From G963667675 sp963667675 (lineage in GTDB: Bacteria; Chloroflexota; Dehalococcoidia; Lucifugimonadales; UBA3495), in contig OY763929.1 in the NCBI GenBank assembly GCA_963667675.1, forward strand, positions 1,488,001-1,552,000: a DNA stretch of 64,000 nucleotides, given 5' to 3'. The position numbers were made by a program, and so were the translations under genes. Shown one piece after another: positions 33,829 through 43,400 of this stretch. The notes beneath the pieces are model-generated. The model worked only from the letters and a program-made list of their open reading frames with translations. It was not told the origin of the DNA and searched no databases. Every line of letters begins with the position of its first letter. Position 1 is the first letter of the stretch.

Positions 33829-35265
33829 TCAGCCTATTTTAACTCTTTCTTGGGCATAGCGGTATAGACTTTCTTCTTCCCGCGGCGCCAGCGCCAGGGC
33901 CAGGGTTATAGGCCCCAACCGGCCCACCACCATGGCGGTCATGAACAACGCCTTGCCCGCCAGGCTCAGTTCCCTCACGACGCCCGTAGACGAGCCTGTG
34001 GTGCCGAAGGCTGATACCGTGTCGAACAGCAGGTTCACGAATGGAATATCCGGGTCGGTCAACGTAAGCACCGGCAGGAGCAAGGCGATAATCCCCAGCC
34101 CCACCACCGCCACCGTCAGCGCCCGCATCACCTGTATCTGGGCGATCTCCCGCCCGAAAGCCTCCGCCCGCGAGCGGCCCCTTAACGACGAGATTACAGC
34201 CGCCGTTATGACCGCGAACGTCGTAACCTTTATCCCTCCTGCCACCGAACCTGCGGCCCCGCCGATGAACATTAGTCCCGGAAATACCAGCTTGGTGAAG
34301 TCCCGTATCTCCCCAAAGTCCACTGCCGTAAACCCCGCGGTGCGGCCGCTGACCGAGTGGAAGGCGGCCGACATCACCTTGTCGCCCACAGCCAGGCCGC
34401 CTATCGTTCCGTCGTTGGTGAACTCCGCCAGCAGGAACACTCCCGCTCCCAGCCCCCACAAAAACAGGCTGGCGACTATGACCAGCTTGGTGTCCAGGCT
34501 GAAACGCTCGAACCTTCTGTGCCTGGCCACGTCCACTAGCACCGTCCATCCGATGCCGCCCAGCATGATTAGCGCCATCATTATGCCCAGCAGCGCCCCC
34601 TCCGTTCCCAATCGCGTCAGGCCGCTGCCGGCGGGCAGCTCGGGCAATATGGAGAATCCTGCGTTGTTGAAGCTGGAAACAGACAGGAACATTGACTGCC
34701 AGAACGACTCTCCCAACCCCATGCCGTCCAGTCCCGCTATCCGCCAGAAAATCGCCGCCGACCCCACCGCGTATATCAGGAACGCCACCAGGAACAAATA
34801 GCCCGCTATTCGCCGCAACCCAATCATGCGTTCCGCTCCCAGCGTGTCCTGCATCACCATCCGCTCCGGCAACGTTGAGCGTTGGCCCATGATTAGCAGC
34901 AGGAACGTTGCCACAGCCATGAATCCAAGGCCGCCTACCAGCATCAGGAAGAAGATTACGCCCTGGCCAAAGTCGCTCCAGTAGGTGCTGGTGTCGACCA
35001 GCGTCAGCCCCGTCACCGTCACCGCCGAGATGGCCGTGAAGAACGAAGTGACCGGCGAAGTGAAGCCTTCCTCGTTGCTCGCGACCGGCAGCATCAGCAG
35101 CGCTCCGCCCAGTACGCTGAGAAACACGAACGCGGATAGCAGTATGTATGGAGAGTTGAACAGCCGCTGGGGACGCCGCAAAGGCGGCTCCTCCGCCACC
35201 CTGGGTGCTACCTCCCATTGGCGGGCTTGGCGGATGACGACGTCCCGCTCCCTGCCTACGTTCAT
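33829..35265 (-). CDS. ktrB: TrkH/KtrB-family K+ transporter
   Basis: A 478-residue membrane protein of the TrkH/KtrB superfamily with about ten helices and four P-loop repeats. Selectivity-filter-like glycines are visible in 'SAVTVTGLTLVDT', 'SSFNNAGFSI', 'SGRTAGFTAVD' and 'AFGTTGSSTG'. It imports K+ (possibly with Na+) together with KtrA. The N-terminal ~40 residues are basic and cytosolic. First gene of a five-gene minus-strand cluster that ends with pheA. Confidence 0.92.
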   Translation of the reverse strand: MNVGRERDVVIRQARQWEVAPRVAEEPPLRRPQRLFNSPYILLSAFVFLSVLGGALLMLPVASNEEGFTSPVTSFFTAISAVTVTGLTLVDTSTYWSDFGQGVIFFLMLVGGLGFMAVATFLLLIMGQRSTLPERMVMQDTLGAERMIGLRRIAGYLFLVAFLIYAVGSAAIFWRIAGLDGMGLGESFWQSMFLSVSSFNNAGFSILPELPAGSGLTRLGTEGALLGIMMALIMLGGIGWTVLVDVARHRRFERFSLDTKLVIVASLFLWGLGAGVFLLAEFTNDGTIGGLAVGDKVMSAAFHSVSGRTAGFTAVDFGEIRDFTKLVFPGLMFIGGAAGSVAGGIKVTTFAVITAAVISSLRGRSRAEAFGREIAQIQVMRALTVAVVGLGIIALLLPVLTLTDPDIPFVNLLFDTVSAFGTTGSSTGVVRELSLAGKALFMTAMVVGRLGPITLALALAPREEESLYRYAQERVKIG

Positions 35266-35756
35266 CGGCGGCCGCCTTGCCCGTCCCTTCCCAAGTCCCG
35301 GCCGCCGTTTGCGGCATGTTCGCTATGGAATAACGGCATCGGGAATACGGGATGGCGTTGGGTGGGGGTCCATAAGGTTCAAAATAGGAGAGGCTTCTCT
35401 TGCTCTATATGGGGTTGACGACTGCGCCGGCAAGTTGCCCCCGTCGGGTATTCGCCGTAGATACGGCTTTGAGAGCATGTCGCTTTTCTGGGCCGGGTCT
35501 TGACGGAGCCTGGGCGCTCACGAAATTCGCCGGCGTCTGTCTATCTAATCCTGGGGCTTGCCGCCCAGTTGACGATACGGATTCTAGGATTTTGTTGTTC
35601 CGGTGTCAATCAACGGCGCGCGGTTCTACTGTCCCGTTCAGACAGACTTCCGCGGCCCTCCCGCAATCCGGTTGCCGGATCACCGCCGCCGGGTATGTCC
35701 GCCGCCTTTGTATGCTAATATATCTGTCGGACCCAACCTAACGGAGGTGGCCGTGC
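35266..35756. other. Divergent intergenic region ktrB/leuS
   Basis: 491 bp between the divergent ktrB and leuS starts. An extended -10, TGC-TAATAT, at 35713-35721 lies about 35 bp before the leuS ATG, without a good -35. No T-box motif (AGGGTGGNACCGCG-like) is seen ahead of leuS. I found no ORF worth calling. Confidence 0.5.
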
Positions 35757-38252
35757 ATGACGGCTAATTCCCGGCAGCGGGAGTTGCGATTCGACCCCGA
35801 GGCTATCGACCGCAAGTGGCAAGACCGCTGGGCCCAGGACGGCCTGCACCACACGCCGCCCGACGATCCCCGGCCCAAGTGGTACGAGTTGACCATGTAC
35901 CCCTACCCCTCGGGAGACCTGCACATTGGCCACTGGTACGCCATGGCCCCTTCGGACTGCCACGCCCGCTTCCGCCGCATGCAGGGATACAACGTCCTCC
36001 ACCCCATCGGCTTCGACGCCTTCGGACTTCCCGCCGAGAACGCCGCTATCAGCCGCGGCATTCACCCCCAGACCTGGACCATGAGCAACATCGAAAACAT
36101 GCGGCGGCAGCTCCGGTCCATCGGCGCAATCTACGACTGGGACAAGGAAATCGTCACCTGCGCCCCCGAATACTACCGCTGGAACCAGTGGTACTTCCTG
36201 AAGCTGTACGAAAACGGCCTGGCCTACCAGGCCAAAGGCCCCGTCGTCTGGTGCCCCTCGTGCCAGACCGTCTTGGCCAACGAGCAGGTGCTAAACGGCG
36301 CTTGCGAGCGTTGCGACGCCGTTGTTACCCGCCGCGACCTGGAGCAATGGTTCTTCAAGATTACCGACTATGCCGAACGCCTGCTGGATTTCAGTGGCCT
36401 CGTCGACTGGCCCGACAAAATCCTGACCATGCAGACCAACTGGATAGGCCGCAGCGAGGGCGTGGAAGTCAGCTTCGACATCTCCCACCTGGGCCTCGAC
36501 GACGCCGAGATTCGCACCTTCACCACCAGGATAGACACCATCTTCGGCGTCACCTTCCTGGCGCTGGCCCCCGAGCACCCGCTGGTCGCCCCGCTTACCA
36601 CCGACGACCGCCGCTCCGCTGTCGAAGCCTACGTGGATCGGGCGCGACGGACCTCAGAAATCGATCGCCTGTCCACCGAGACCGAAAAGACCGGCGAGTT
36701 CCTCGGCTCCTACGCCGTCAACCGTCTCAACGGCGAGCGCGTCCCGATCTTCATCGGCGACTACACCCTGATGAGCTACGGCACCGGGGCCGTCATGGGC
36801 GTTCCTGCCCACGACGCCAGGGACTTCGACTTTGCTCGCAAGTACAAGCTGCCCGTCCGCATGGTCATTGCCCCCATTTCCTGGGACGGCAGCGAGCCAT
36901 CCGAGGCTTTTCTTGGCGACGGCTTCATGACCAACTCCGGCCGCTACGAAGGCATGACCAACGAGGAGGGCATGGCAGCCATCGCCGCCGACGTGGAGCG
37001 CAACGGTTGGGGCCGCCGCACCGTGTCCTACCGCCTGCGCGACTGGCTAATCTCCCGCCAGCGCTACTGGGGCACTCCCATACCCATCGTGTATTGCCAA
37101 TTGTGCGGCGTTGTGCCCGTGCCTGAAGGCCAGCTTCCCGTCCTGCTGCCCGAAGACGCCGAGTTCAAGCCCACCGGCGAGTCTCCCTTGGCCGGGAACG
37201 AAAACTTCGTCAACACCCGGTGCCCCCAATGCAACGGCCCGGCCCGGCGCGAGACTGACACAATGGACACCTTTATGGACTCGTCTTGGTATATGATGCG
37301 CTACCTCAGCCCTGGCTACGACGACGGCCCCGCCGACCCGGCGGCCCTCGACCGTTGGCTTCCCGTGGACCAGTACACCGGCGGCGCGGAGCACGCCGTC
37401 ATGCACCTGCTCTACTCCCGGTTCTTCATCAAGGCTCTGCGCGACATGGGCCTCGTCGACTTCGACGAGCCTTTTCTCCGCCTCTACAACCAGGGCGTGA
37501 TCCTGGGCGAAGACCACGAGAAGATGAGCAAGAGCCGCGGCAATGTCGTCAACCCCGACGAGGTTGTGTCCCACCTGGGCGCCGACGCCGTCCGCTGCTT
37601 CCTGATGTTCATCGGCCCCTGGGACCAGGGAGGCCCTTGGAGCGAGGTCGGCATCAACGGCATGGCCCGCTGGCTCAACCGCGTCTGGGACATCCTGGAG
37701 CGCGACCCCGCCCGGCTGGACGCCAGCCTCGACGCCCCCCAGGCTGCCGCCGAGCGGGAGGAAGCCGTACGCGAAACTCAGCGCCTCTTACACCAGACCG
37801 TGCGCAAGTGCCACAACGACCTCGACCGCTTCAAGTTCAACACCGCCATTGCCGCCTTGATGGAATTTTCCAACCACCTGAACCGGGTGTGGGCAGACGC
37901 CAGCGTTGACCCCGCAACCTGGCGCGAGTGCGTCGAGAAGTTCCTGCTCATGCTGGCCCCCATCGCCCCCCACGTCACCGAGGAATTGTGGGAGCGGACG
38001 GGCCGCGAATACAGTATCCACCAACAGCCCTTCCCCACGTGGGACGAGGCCCTAGCCGCCGAGGAAACTATCACCCTCGTCGTGCAGGTTAACGGCAAGG
38101 TTCGGGATAGGCTCCAGGTTCCCGCCGACATTCAAGAAGACGACGCCAGGGAGTTGGCCTTGGCCAGCCCCCGTGTCAAGTCCTTCACCGGCGGCAAGCC
38201 TGTGGACAAGGCCGTCTACGTCCCCGGACGCCTGGTGAACCTGGTCGTCTAG
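35757..38252 (+). CDS. leuS: Leucyl-tRNA synthetase
   Basis: An 831-residue class I synthetase that charges tRNA(Leu). 'YPYPSGDLHIGHWYAMAP' contains the HIGH motif and 'HEKMSKSRGNVVNPDEVV' the KMSKS loop. A CP1 editing domain spans ~220-415 ('TTRIDTIFGVTFLALAPEHP'). Zinc-type Cys pairs are at 'WCPSCQTVLANEQV', with a second pair near 'TRCPQCNGPARRETDTMD'. The ATG follows GGAGGTGG by 8 bp. Confidence 0.97.
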   Translation: MTANSRQRELRFDPEAIDRKWQDRWAQDGLHHTPPDDPRPKWYELTMYPYPSGDLHIGHWYAMAPSDCHARFRRMQGYNVLHPIGFDAFGLPAENAAISRGIHPQTWTMSNIENMRRQLRSIGAIYDWDKEIVTCAPEYYRWNQWYFLKLYENGLAYQAKGPVVWCPSCQTVLANEQVLNGACERCDAVVTRRDLEQWFFKITDYAERLLDFSGLVDWPDKILTMQTNWIGRSEGVEVSFDISHLGLDDAEIRTFTTRIDTIFGVTFLALAPEHPLVAPLTTDDRRSAVEAYVDRARRTSEIDRLSTETEKTGEFLGSYAVNRLNGERVPIFIGDYTLMSYGTGAVMGVPAHDARDFDFARKYKLPVRMVIAPISWDGSEPSEAFLGDGFMTNSGRYEGMTNEEGMAAIAADVERNGWGRRTVSYRLRDWLISRQRYWGTPIPIVYCQLCGVVPVPEGQLPVLLPEDAEFKPTGESPLAGNENFVNTRCPQCNGPARRETDTMDTFMDSSWYMMRYLSPGYDDGPADPAALDRWLPVDQYTGGAEHAVMHLLYSRFFIKALRDMGLVDFDEPFLRLYNQGVILGEDHEKMSKSRGNVVNPDEVVSHLGADAVRCFLMFIGPWDQGGPWSEVGINGMARWLNRVWDILERDPARLDASLDAPQAAAEREEAVRETQRLLHQTVRKCHNDLDRFKFNTAIAALMEFSNHLNRVWADASVDPATWRECVEKFLLMLAPIAPHVTEELWERTGREYSIHQQPFPTWDEALAAEETITLVVQVNGKVRDRLQVPADIQEDDARELALASPRVKSFTGGKPVDKAVYVPGRLVNLVV

Positions 38253-38262
38253 TGATTGCCCC

Positions 38263-38988
38263 ATGACCAGCCCAGCGCCAGCAGCAGACAACGGCCGTCT
38301 CTACGGCATCGGAGTTGGCCCCGGCGACCCAGAGTTGCTTACGGTGAAGGCCCAGCGCCTGCTCCAAAGCGTCCCCGCCGTCTGCTTCACCCAGTTGGAC
38401 GACGGCCGGCCCAGCTACGCACTCAGCGTCGTTCAGGAATTCCTGGCGGACCCCAAGCCTGCCTTCATCCCCATCATCGTCCCCTCCGACGACACGCCAG
38501 TCAGCGACGAGACCTGGCGGGACGCCGCCTCGCGCATCAGCGAGCATCTCCTGCAGGGCCGCGACGTGGCCTTCATCACCGAGGGCGATCCCATGCTCTA
38601 CAGCGAGTTTTCCAACCTGCTGGCCTGCGTCCGCAGCGGCTATCCCGACCTGGCCGTGGAAGTTATACCCGGCGTCTCCTCCGTCATGGCCGCCGCCGCC
38701 AGTTCTGCCGTGTCCCTGGTCACCCACGGCCAGCGCCTGGCCATACTCCCAGCCGTTTACGGTATCGACGACCTGCGCGAGGCCATCAGAAATTACGACA
38801 CAATCGTCCTCATGGAAGTCAACCACACCTTGCTCCAGGCCCTGGCCAACCTGGAAAACCTGGGCCTCGCCGGCAAGGCCATCTACGTCCGCCGGGCCAC
38901 CACCCAGCGAGAAGAAGTGGTTCAAGACATCCAGCAGCTCACCGAAGAAGACCTGGACTACTTCTCCCTGCTAATCATCAAGCGTTAG
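38263..38988 (+). CDS. cobI: Precorrin-2 C(20)-methyltransferase
   Basis: A 241-residue SAM-dependent tetrapyrrole methyltransferase. 'YGIGVGPGDPELLTVKAQRL' is the CobI/CbiL start, 'FITEGDPMLYSEFSNLLACV' is the second SAM loop and 'VIPGVSSVMAAAASSAVSL' is typical of the C20 enzymes. It methylates precorrin-2 (or cobalt-precorrin-2) in B12 synthesis. No other cobalamin gene is nearby. It starts 10 bp after leuS and has no clear Shine-Dalgarno. Confidence 0.88.
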   Translation: MTSPAPAADNGRLYGIGVGPGDPELLTVKAQRLLQSVPAVCFTQLDDGRPSYALSVVQEFLADPKPAFIPIIVPSDDTPVSDETWRDAASRISEHLLQGRDVAFITEGDPMLYSEFSNLLACVRSGYPDLAVEVIPGVSSVMAAAASSAVSLVTHGQRLAILPAVYGIDDLREAIRNYDTIVLMEVNHTLLQALANLENLGLAGKAIYVRRATTQREEVVQDIQQLTEEDLDYFSLLIIKR

Positions 38989-39007
38989 GTGCCTGCAACA
39001 ACGCTTC

Positions 39008-40144
39008 ATGACCGACAGGTACACGTTATGCGTCGGCATCATAGCGGTTGCCCTACTGCTGACGATTGCCGCTATCATCGCCTGCAATGGTCAGCAGCCA
39101 CGGCCGACCTCAGAGCCCCACCCCTATGAGGCCTGGTTCGATACTCTAACCCAGTCCGAGCAACGGTGCGCGTCTAGGGCACTATGGGGGCGAGAAGCGG
39201 AGACGCTCCGAACCGTGGTGGACTCTCTGGTAAGCGGCGAGCGGTGGTCCTACTTGGATGCTTCGGAAGCAGCTTCAGCAATGTGGGATAAGTGCATAGA
39301 CACCAAGAACGACGCTTCGTTTCTATCGTTCGCGGTTCAAAATACTTTCGGCTCTCTGTCGCCCAAGACTGGGGTGTGCCTTAGAGATACTTTGGCGAAT
39401 TTTGAGTCCTCGGACGGGCGGTTAAGCCATCTGTACCCAATGTCTGGGCCCTTTGTAGGAGGCCCAGGACTCGAGTCCAGATGGATTGCCTTGTTTGGCT
39501 CCTTCGAGCTAGTTGTGCACTACTGCTTAACCGAAGCTGAGGAGAGAGAAGCCCAGGCCATCATGTTCAACCGGTTAATTGGAAATGGGCGCTTAACCGA
39601 AACCGAGATTAGTTGTGTGCGGCAAGCGGTCCTTGCCGATGACGGGCTTTTAGATAGGACACTTTACGCCGTGTTTATGTACCACCCGGCCTTTGATTGC
39701 ATAACCCCTGAAAGGTACGCAGAGAATGCCGTTGTCCATTGGGATGAATCGGTACCGCTCAAGCTATTTCCTAATCAATTGAAGTGCATACAGGACCTAT
39801 TGGAAGAGATGTATGCTGCTAGCCTGGGGGTTGGTGAACGCAACTCCTTTTTCGGAGATCCTGAAGCAGCATTATTCTACGATGCCATAAATTATACTTG
39901 TCTTACGAACGCCCAACTCATTGCATACAACGAACAGCTATTATTGAGGGCCGATCCGCCCACGTTGTCGCTCCCGACCGATGCTCGTGAGATAGAATGC
40001 GGTCGAAAAATCCTCAAGGCACGCCTTGAGAACTACAGGGTACATGGATGGGGGTTTGTGTTTGGCGACCCGGAGGATTTGAGTGACCAAGAACGAGAGA
40101 TCCGTAAAGCACGCGAAGCAGAGCTTGATGCCCTTTGCGATTAA
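39008..40144 (+). CDS. Cys-paired lipoprotein of unknown function
   Basis: A 378-residue protein with a signal ending in a lipobox-like AIIAC (Cys about 27), then a mostly helical region. Cysteines recur in pairs about 40-50 residues apart within five poorly conserved blocks ('SEQRCASRALWG', 'TGVCLRDTLANF', 'EISCVRQAVLADDG', 'LKCIQDLLEEMY', 'IECGRKILKARL'), each opening on a Cys in a helix. This suggests repeated disulfide helical hairpins on the cell surface. GC is lower than in its neighbours, suggesting different origin. No family recognised. Confidence 0.7.
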   Translation: MTDRYTLCVGIIAVALLLTIAAIIACNGQQPRPTSEPHPYEAWFDTLTQSEQRCASRALWGREAETLRTVVDSLVSGERWSYLDASEAASAMWDKCIDTKNDASFLSFAVQNTFGSLSPKTGVCLRDTLANFESSDGRLSHLYPMSGPFVGGPGLESRWIALFGSFELVVHYCLTEAEEREAQAIMFNRLIGNGRLTETEISCVRQAVLADDGLLDRTLYAVFMYHPAFDCITPERYAENAVVHWDESVPLKLFPNQLKCIQDLLEEMYAASLGVGERNSFFGDPEAALFYDAINYTCLTNAQLIAYNEQLLLRADPPTLSLPTDAREIECGRKILKARLENYRVHGWGFVFGDPEDLSDQEREIRKAREAELDALCD

Positions 40145-40349
40145 GGCCCTTTGCCCTGTAAGCCGGTCGAATCCCACGAACGGGCCGCCCAGTCCAGCGA
40201 GGCAGGGCACCTGGATATTCCGCCCATAATCGGCTCTGACGAATTCAGCGAGGGAATGGCCTTGTGGTTTGCCGTAGAGTGGGACGCGCTGCCGCCAGAC
40301 CTTCTGGCTCCGCCGGCAGCCGGGAACGCTCTCGGAAGACGGCCGGGCC

Positions 40350-41153
40350 CTACGCCCCCGATAAAAACCTCTGCACCAGCGCCGTAAACTCTTCGGCCTT
40401 CTCTATCTCCGGGCGATGGCCGCAGTTCTCCAGAACCGTTAGCTGCGAGCCCTGGATGGCTTTCTGGTAGACCTCGCCCGCGCTCATCGGCACGATGGCG
40501 TCCTCTCGCCCCCACACGATCAGCGTCGGCAGCCCGCTCAACCGGGTCAGCAGGTCCGGCAGCGCCGGATAGTACATGTACGGCCGCCACCCAAGCCGGG
40601 CCGATTCCTCCCTGGCCACTTCCCACGACTCCCTTAGCTCCGGCGAAGGGTCGTCTGGGCACACCGTCTTGAACTCCGCAACCTGGTCGGGATTGAGAAA
40701 TCCCTCGGTAATGAACGTCGGCGCCAGTTCCAGGAACATATCGTATATCTGACCCGTCGGGGGTTTGATTCCCATGGGCGCCACCAGCACCAGCTTCTTG
40801 AAAGACTGCGGACTCATCGTCGCCAGTTCGCTGGCCAGCCATCCCCCCATCGATATGCCCATCACGTTCACCTGCCCCAACCCCAGGTCGTCCAGCGCAT
40901 GCAAATACCATCCGGCCATGTCCCGCATGTTCATAATCCAGGGCAATGCCGGGGTGGTCCCGTAACCCGGATGCGACGGAATATACAGCTTGTAGTTCTT
41001 GGCCAGCGTCTCCTGGTAGTTCAGCCACGCCTGGTGTCCCAATTCATCGTGCAAGATCAGTAGGGGCTCTCCGTCGCCCCCGGTCACCAACTGCAGCGGC
41101 GTATCCGCCGCGTTGACGGTTTCTTCAGTCCAAATCACGCCGGTGGTAGTCAT
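40350..41153 (-). CDS. Alpha/beta hydrolase
   Basis: A 267-residue alpha/beta-hydrolase-fold protein. The nucleophile elbow is 'MGISMGGWLASELA' (GxSxG, Ser), an Asp lies in 'LIVWGREDAIVPMSAGEVY' and the catalytic His in 'LENCGHRPEIEKAEEF'. The ATG at 41153 is preceded by AAGGAGAG on the minus strand; a 30-codon upstream extension is less likely. The substrate is unknown. It is convergent with the Cys-paired lipoprotein, with a 205-bp gap holding no convincing gene. Confidence 0.85.
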   Translation of the reverse strand: MTTTGVIWTEETVNAADTPLQLVTGGDGEPLLILHDELGHQAWLNYQETLAKNYKLYIPSHPGYGTTPALPWIMNMRDMAGWYLHALDDLGLGQVNVMGISMGGWLASELATMSPQSFKKLVLVAPMGIKPPTGQIYDMFLELAPTFITEGFLNPDQVAEFKTVCPDDPSPELRESWEVAREESARLGWRPYMYYPALPDLLTRLSGLPTLIVWGREDAIVPMSAGEVYQKAIQGSQLTVLENCGHRPEIEKAEEFTALVQRFLSGA

Positions 41154-41416
41154 GCGGTCCTCTCTCCTTGGCACAGTCGTACCTGGGTACAGTCTTTCGC
41201 TGGGTGCCCCGCTGATTGTCGGCTGAGCCGTATCTCTTGTCAAGTTTGCCCGCCGTCACCCCGCACAGTAGGTCATTCGTCCGGTAGTACCTTTACAGCC
41301 GTGAATTTGGTAAGATGGTTGGCAGTAGTTGACCAGACCGCTTGCGTAGCCTAATATGGCCCGCGAACATAGGCCTTAGGGAAAGCCTGCGGGCTTTGCC
41401 ACGACTCGACGTGTCT

Positions 41417-41440
41417 TGACGTAACGCAATGCGGTATAAT
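41417..41440 (+). promoter_or_regulatory. Candidate promoter of the radical SAM gene
   Basis: TATAAT at 41435-41440 is a consensus -10, with TGTCTT 17 bp upstream as a weak -35. The closer TTGACG is only 13 bp away. The start would lie about 75 bp before the ATG at 41524, in the 370-bp divergent gap. Confidence 0.45.
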
Positions 41441-41523
41441 ATGACGCGAAATATAAGGACTGTGCCGCTGGGACGGGCGTTTCTTGCCGGTGAGAGCCTA
41501 TACGCCCTGAGGATGGGAATGAG

Positions 41524-43326
41524 ATGGGAACGAGAATGACGAAGACCAAACGGGTTGTGTTGCTGCAGCCGGCGTCCACCGGCGGCAACTTCGAGTACAT
41601 CGCTATCCCCAGACAGGGGATGCTGTTCCTGTCCGGCGCTCTGGGCCAGTGGGAAGGCGGCTTCCATTACGAGCGGGAGATTTGGTTCGAAGACCGTTCC
41701 GGCCCCATCGACCCCGACAAGGACCTGGACGGCGCCGACATTCTCCTGGTCACCGCTCTAATCAACGAGGCCCCCAGGGCCTACCAGATTGCCCGCCAAG
41801 CCAAGCAGTTCCACCCGGAACTAATCACCGTCGGCGGCGGCCCCCAGATGAGCCCCCTGCCTGAAGAAGCCTTCGACTACGGGCACTTTGACGTTATTGT
41901 GCAGCGTGAGGGCGAGGACATCATCGGCCAGTTGTGCGACGTCCTGCTCGCCTACAAGGGCGCGGAGCGCGACTCCTACCTCAGCAAGGTCCCCGGCATC
42001 AGCTACCGCTGCGAAGGCCAGGTCGTCCAGACCCGCCGCAGCGGCCTCGTGCCCCCGGATTTCGTTGAGCTTCCCGACTTCGCGTCCATCAGGGACCTCA
42101 CTCCCAGCAATCCCATGGCCGGCGGCGTCCTCGAGACCGTCCGGGGCTGCACCGAAAAGTGCACCTACTGCCAAGTCATACAGCAGTTCCTGGGCTACCG
42201 CTTGATCTCTCGTGAGACCGAAATCAAGCGCCTCCACCAACTCAAAGACATGGCCGCCGACGGGCTGATTCACTCCTCCCGCAACGGCACCTTCCAGGTC
42301 TTTATTTCCGACGACCTGCATCCCCCGCCCCTGCGCGCCGTCAAGTACCGCAACGAGCGCCTCGCCCGGCTCCAGGGCTGGAAGGACCACGTCGACGGCA
42401 TCAGCATGATTTGCCAGGCCCGCGCCGAAATCGGCCAGGACCCGGAGTTGGCCGACGCCATGCACGAGGCCAACATCAAGATGCTTTACATCGGCGTCGA
42501 GTCCGACAACGCCGAGAACCTCAAGCTGGTGCGTAAGCGCCAGGAACCCGGCGAGATGCACCGCCACATGACCAACCTCAAGCGCAGCGGCTTTGCCCTG
42601 GTGGCCATGACCATCATCGGCCTGCCCTACGACACCGAGGAGAGCATCATGCAGTTGGCCGAATGGGTCACCGGCATCAGCCGCTACCAGACCGCCAACC
42701 TCCTCACTCCCCTGCCGGCAACCTCCAACTGGGACAGCTTGACTCCCCTCAACGAGAACGGGGAAGTCCTGGCCGACGGCGAGATGCGCCCCTATCACCT
42801 CTACACCGGCCGCCAGTTCGTGCACCAGGACCCGCGTTGGACCATGGATGAGAGCCGCGAACTCTTCGACCGCTACACCGCCAAGTTGAAGCCCGTGGAC
42901 GAACTCTACGGCCGCATCTTCCGCATGCTCCGCAGCTACCGCCCGCGCTTGGCCTCCACCGGCAGGGGCTTGGGCGACAGCCTGTCGGCCCGCATCGCCG
43001 AGTCCACCGAGACCCTTAGAAACTGGTCAGCCCCCGTGTCCATGACCGGCAAGGACTTCGGCGACAACATCTCCCAGCGAGTGTCGGAATTGGCCGAGAC
43101 CCTGCGCCTCAACTCCCAGCCCCTGGCCAACGCTCGCCGCGAGGTCGCCGAGAACGTCGGCACGCGCATCAGCGAGTTGACCGACTCTCTCAAGGTCTTG
43201 TCCGACCCGTTGAGCACCGGCCGCAACGAACTCGCCGCCAACGTCTCCGGCCGCATAACCGAGCTTACCGACATGCTCAATCGCATAGTCCTGGACCGCA
43301 GGCAGACCAGGCCCGTAGGGGAATGA
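41524..43326 (+). CDS. B12-binding-type radical SAM protein with C-terminal repeats
   Basis: A 600-residue protein. Residues ~10-150 have a B12-binding-like Rossmann fold ('DADIL'-like 'GADILLVTALINEAPRAY', 'LITVGGGPQMSPLPEEAF'). The radical SAM core carries CTEKCTYC near residue 207, the CxxxCxxC [4Fe-4S] motif. The last 120 residues hold four consecutive 29-residue repeats. A second ATG is at 41536. Relatives of this class act in methyl transfer, bacteriochlorophyll or hopanoid tailoring; no neighbour gives the substrate. Confidence 0.85.
   Translation: MGTRMTKTKRVVLLQPASTGGNFEYIAIPRQGMLFLSGALGQWEGGFHYEREIWFEDRSGPIDPDKDLDGADILLVTALINEAPRAYQIARQAKQFHPELITVGGGPQMSPLPEEAFDYGHFDVIVQREGEDIIGQLCDVLLAYKGAERDSYLSKVPGISYRCEGQVVQTRRSGLVPPDFVELPDFASIRDLTPSNPMAGGVLETVRGCTEKCTYCQVIQQFLGYRLISRETEIKRLHQLKDMAADGLIHSSRNGTFQVFISDDLHPPPLRAVKYRNERLARLQGWKDHVDGISMICQARAEIGQDPELADAMHEANIKMLYIGVESDNAENLKLVRKRQEPGEMHRHMTNLKRSGFALVAMTIIGLPYDTEESIMQLAEWVTGISRYQTANLLTPLPATSNWDSLTPLNENGEVLADGEMRPYHLYTGRQFVHQDPRWTMDESRELFDRYTAKLKPVDELYGRIFRMLRSYRPRLASTGRGLGDSLSARIAESTETLRNWSAPVSMTGKDFGDNISQRVSELAETLRLNSQPLANARREVAENVGTRISELTDSLKVLSDPLSTGRNELAANVSGRITELTDMLNRIVLDRRQTRPVGE
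42961..43308 (+). repeat. Four 29-residue (87-bp) coding repeats
   Basis: Residues 480-595 of the radical SAM protein split into exactly four 29-residue units with a shared pattern G/N-x-x-x-R-(I/V)-x-E-x-(T/A)-(E/D)-(T/S/M)-L. At the DNA level the units are clearly diverged, so they are old. They look like an amphipathic helical repeat. Confidence 0.75.
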
Positions 43327-43400
43327 CCCCCAAGACACACGGCGTATCGCCGCGCCCGGCCAGACCGGCAGCCAGCCGGGCCCCGGCCCCGAGAATCTAA

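Noticed and set aside
33839..35317. 492-residue minus-strand ORF
   Set aside because: An alternative frame of ktrB. It has no membrane segments, while the other frame has clear KtrB signatures.
35266..35756. T-box leader of leuS
   Set aside because: No AGGGTGG-type T-box sequence or specifier stem was found in the gap.
40151..40387. 78-residue plus-strand ORF after the Cys-paired lipoprotein
   Set aside because: It overlaps the end of the hydrolase, is Pro-rich at its end, has no ribosome-binding site and no recognised domain.
40141..41028. 295-residue minus-strand ORF
   Set aside because: It overlaps the alpha/beta hydrolase in another frame and lacks any motif.
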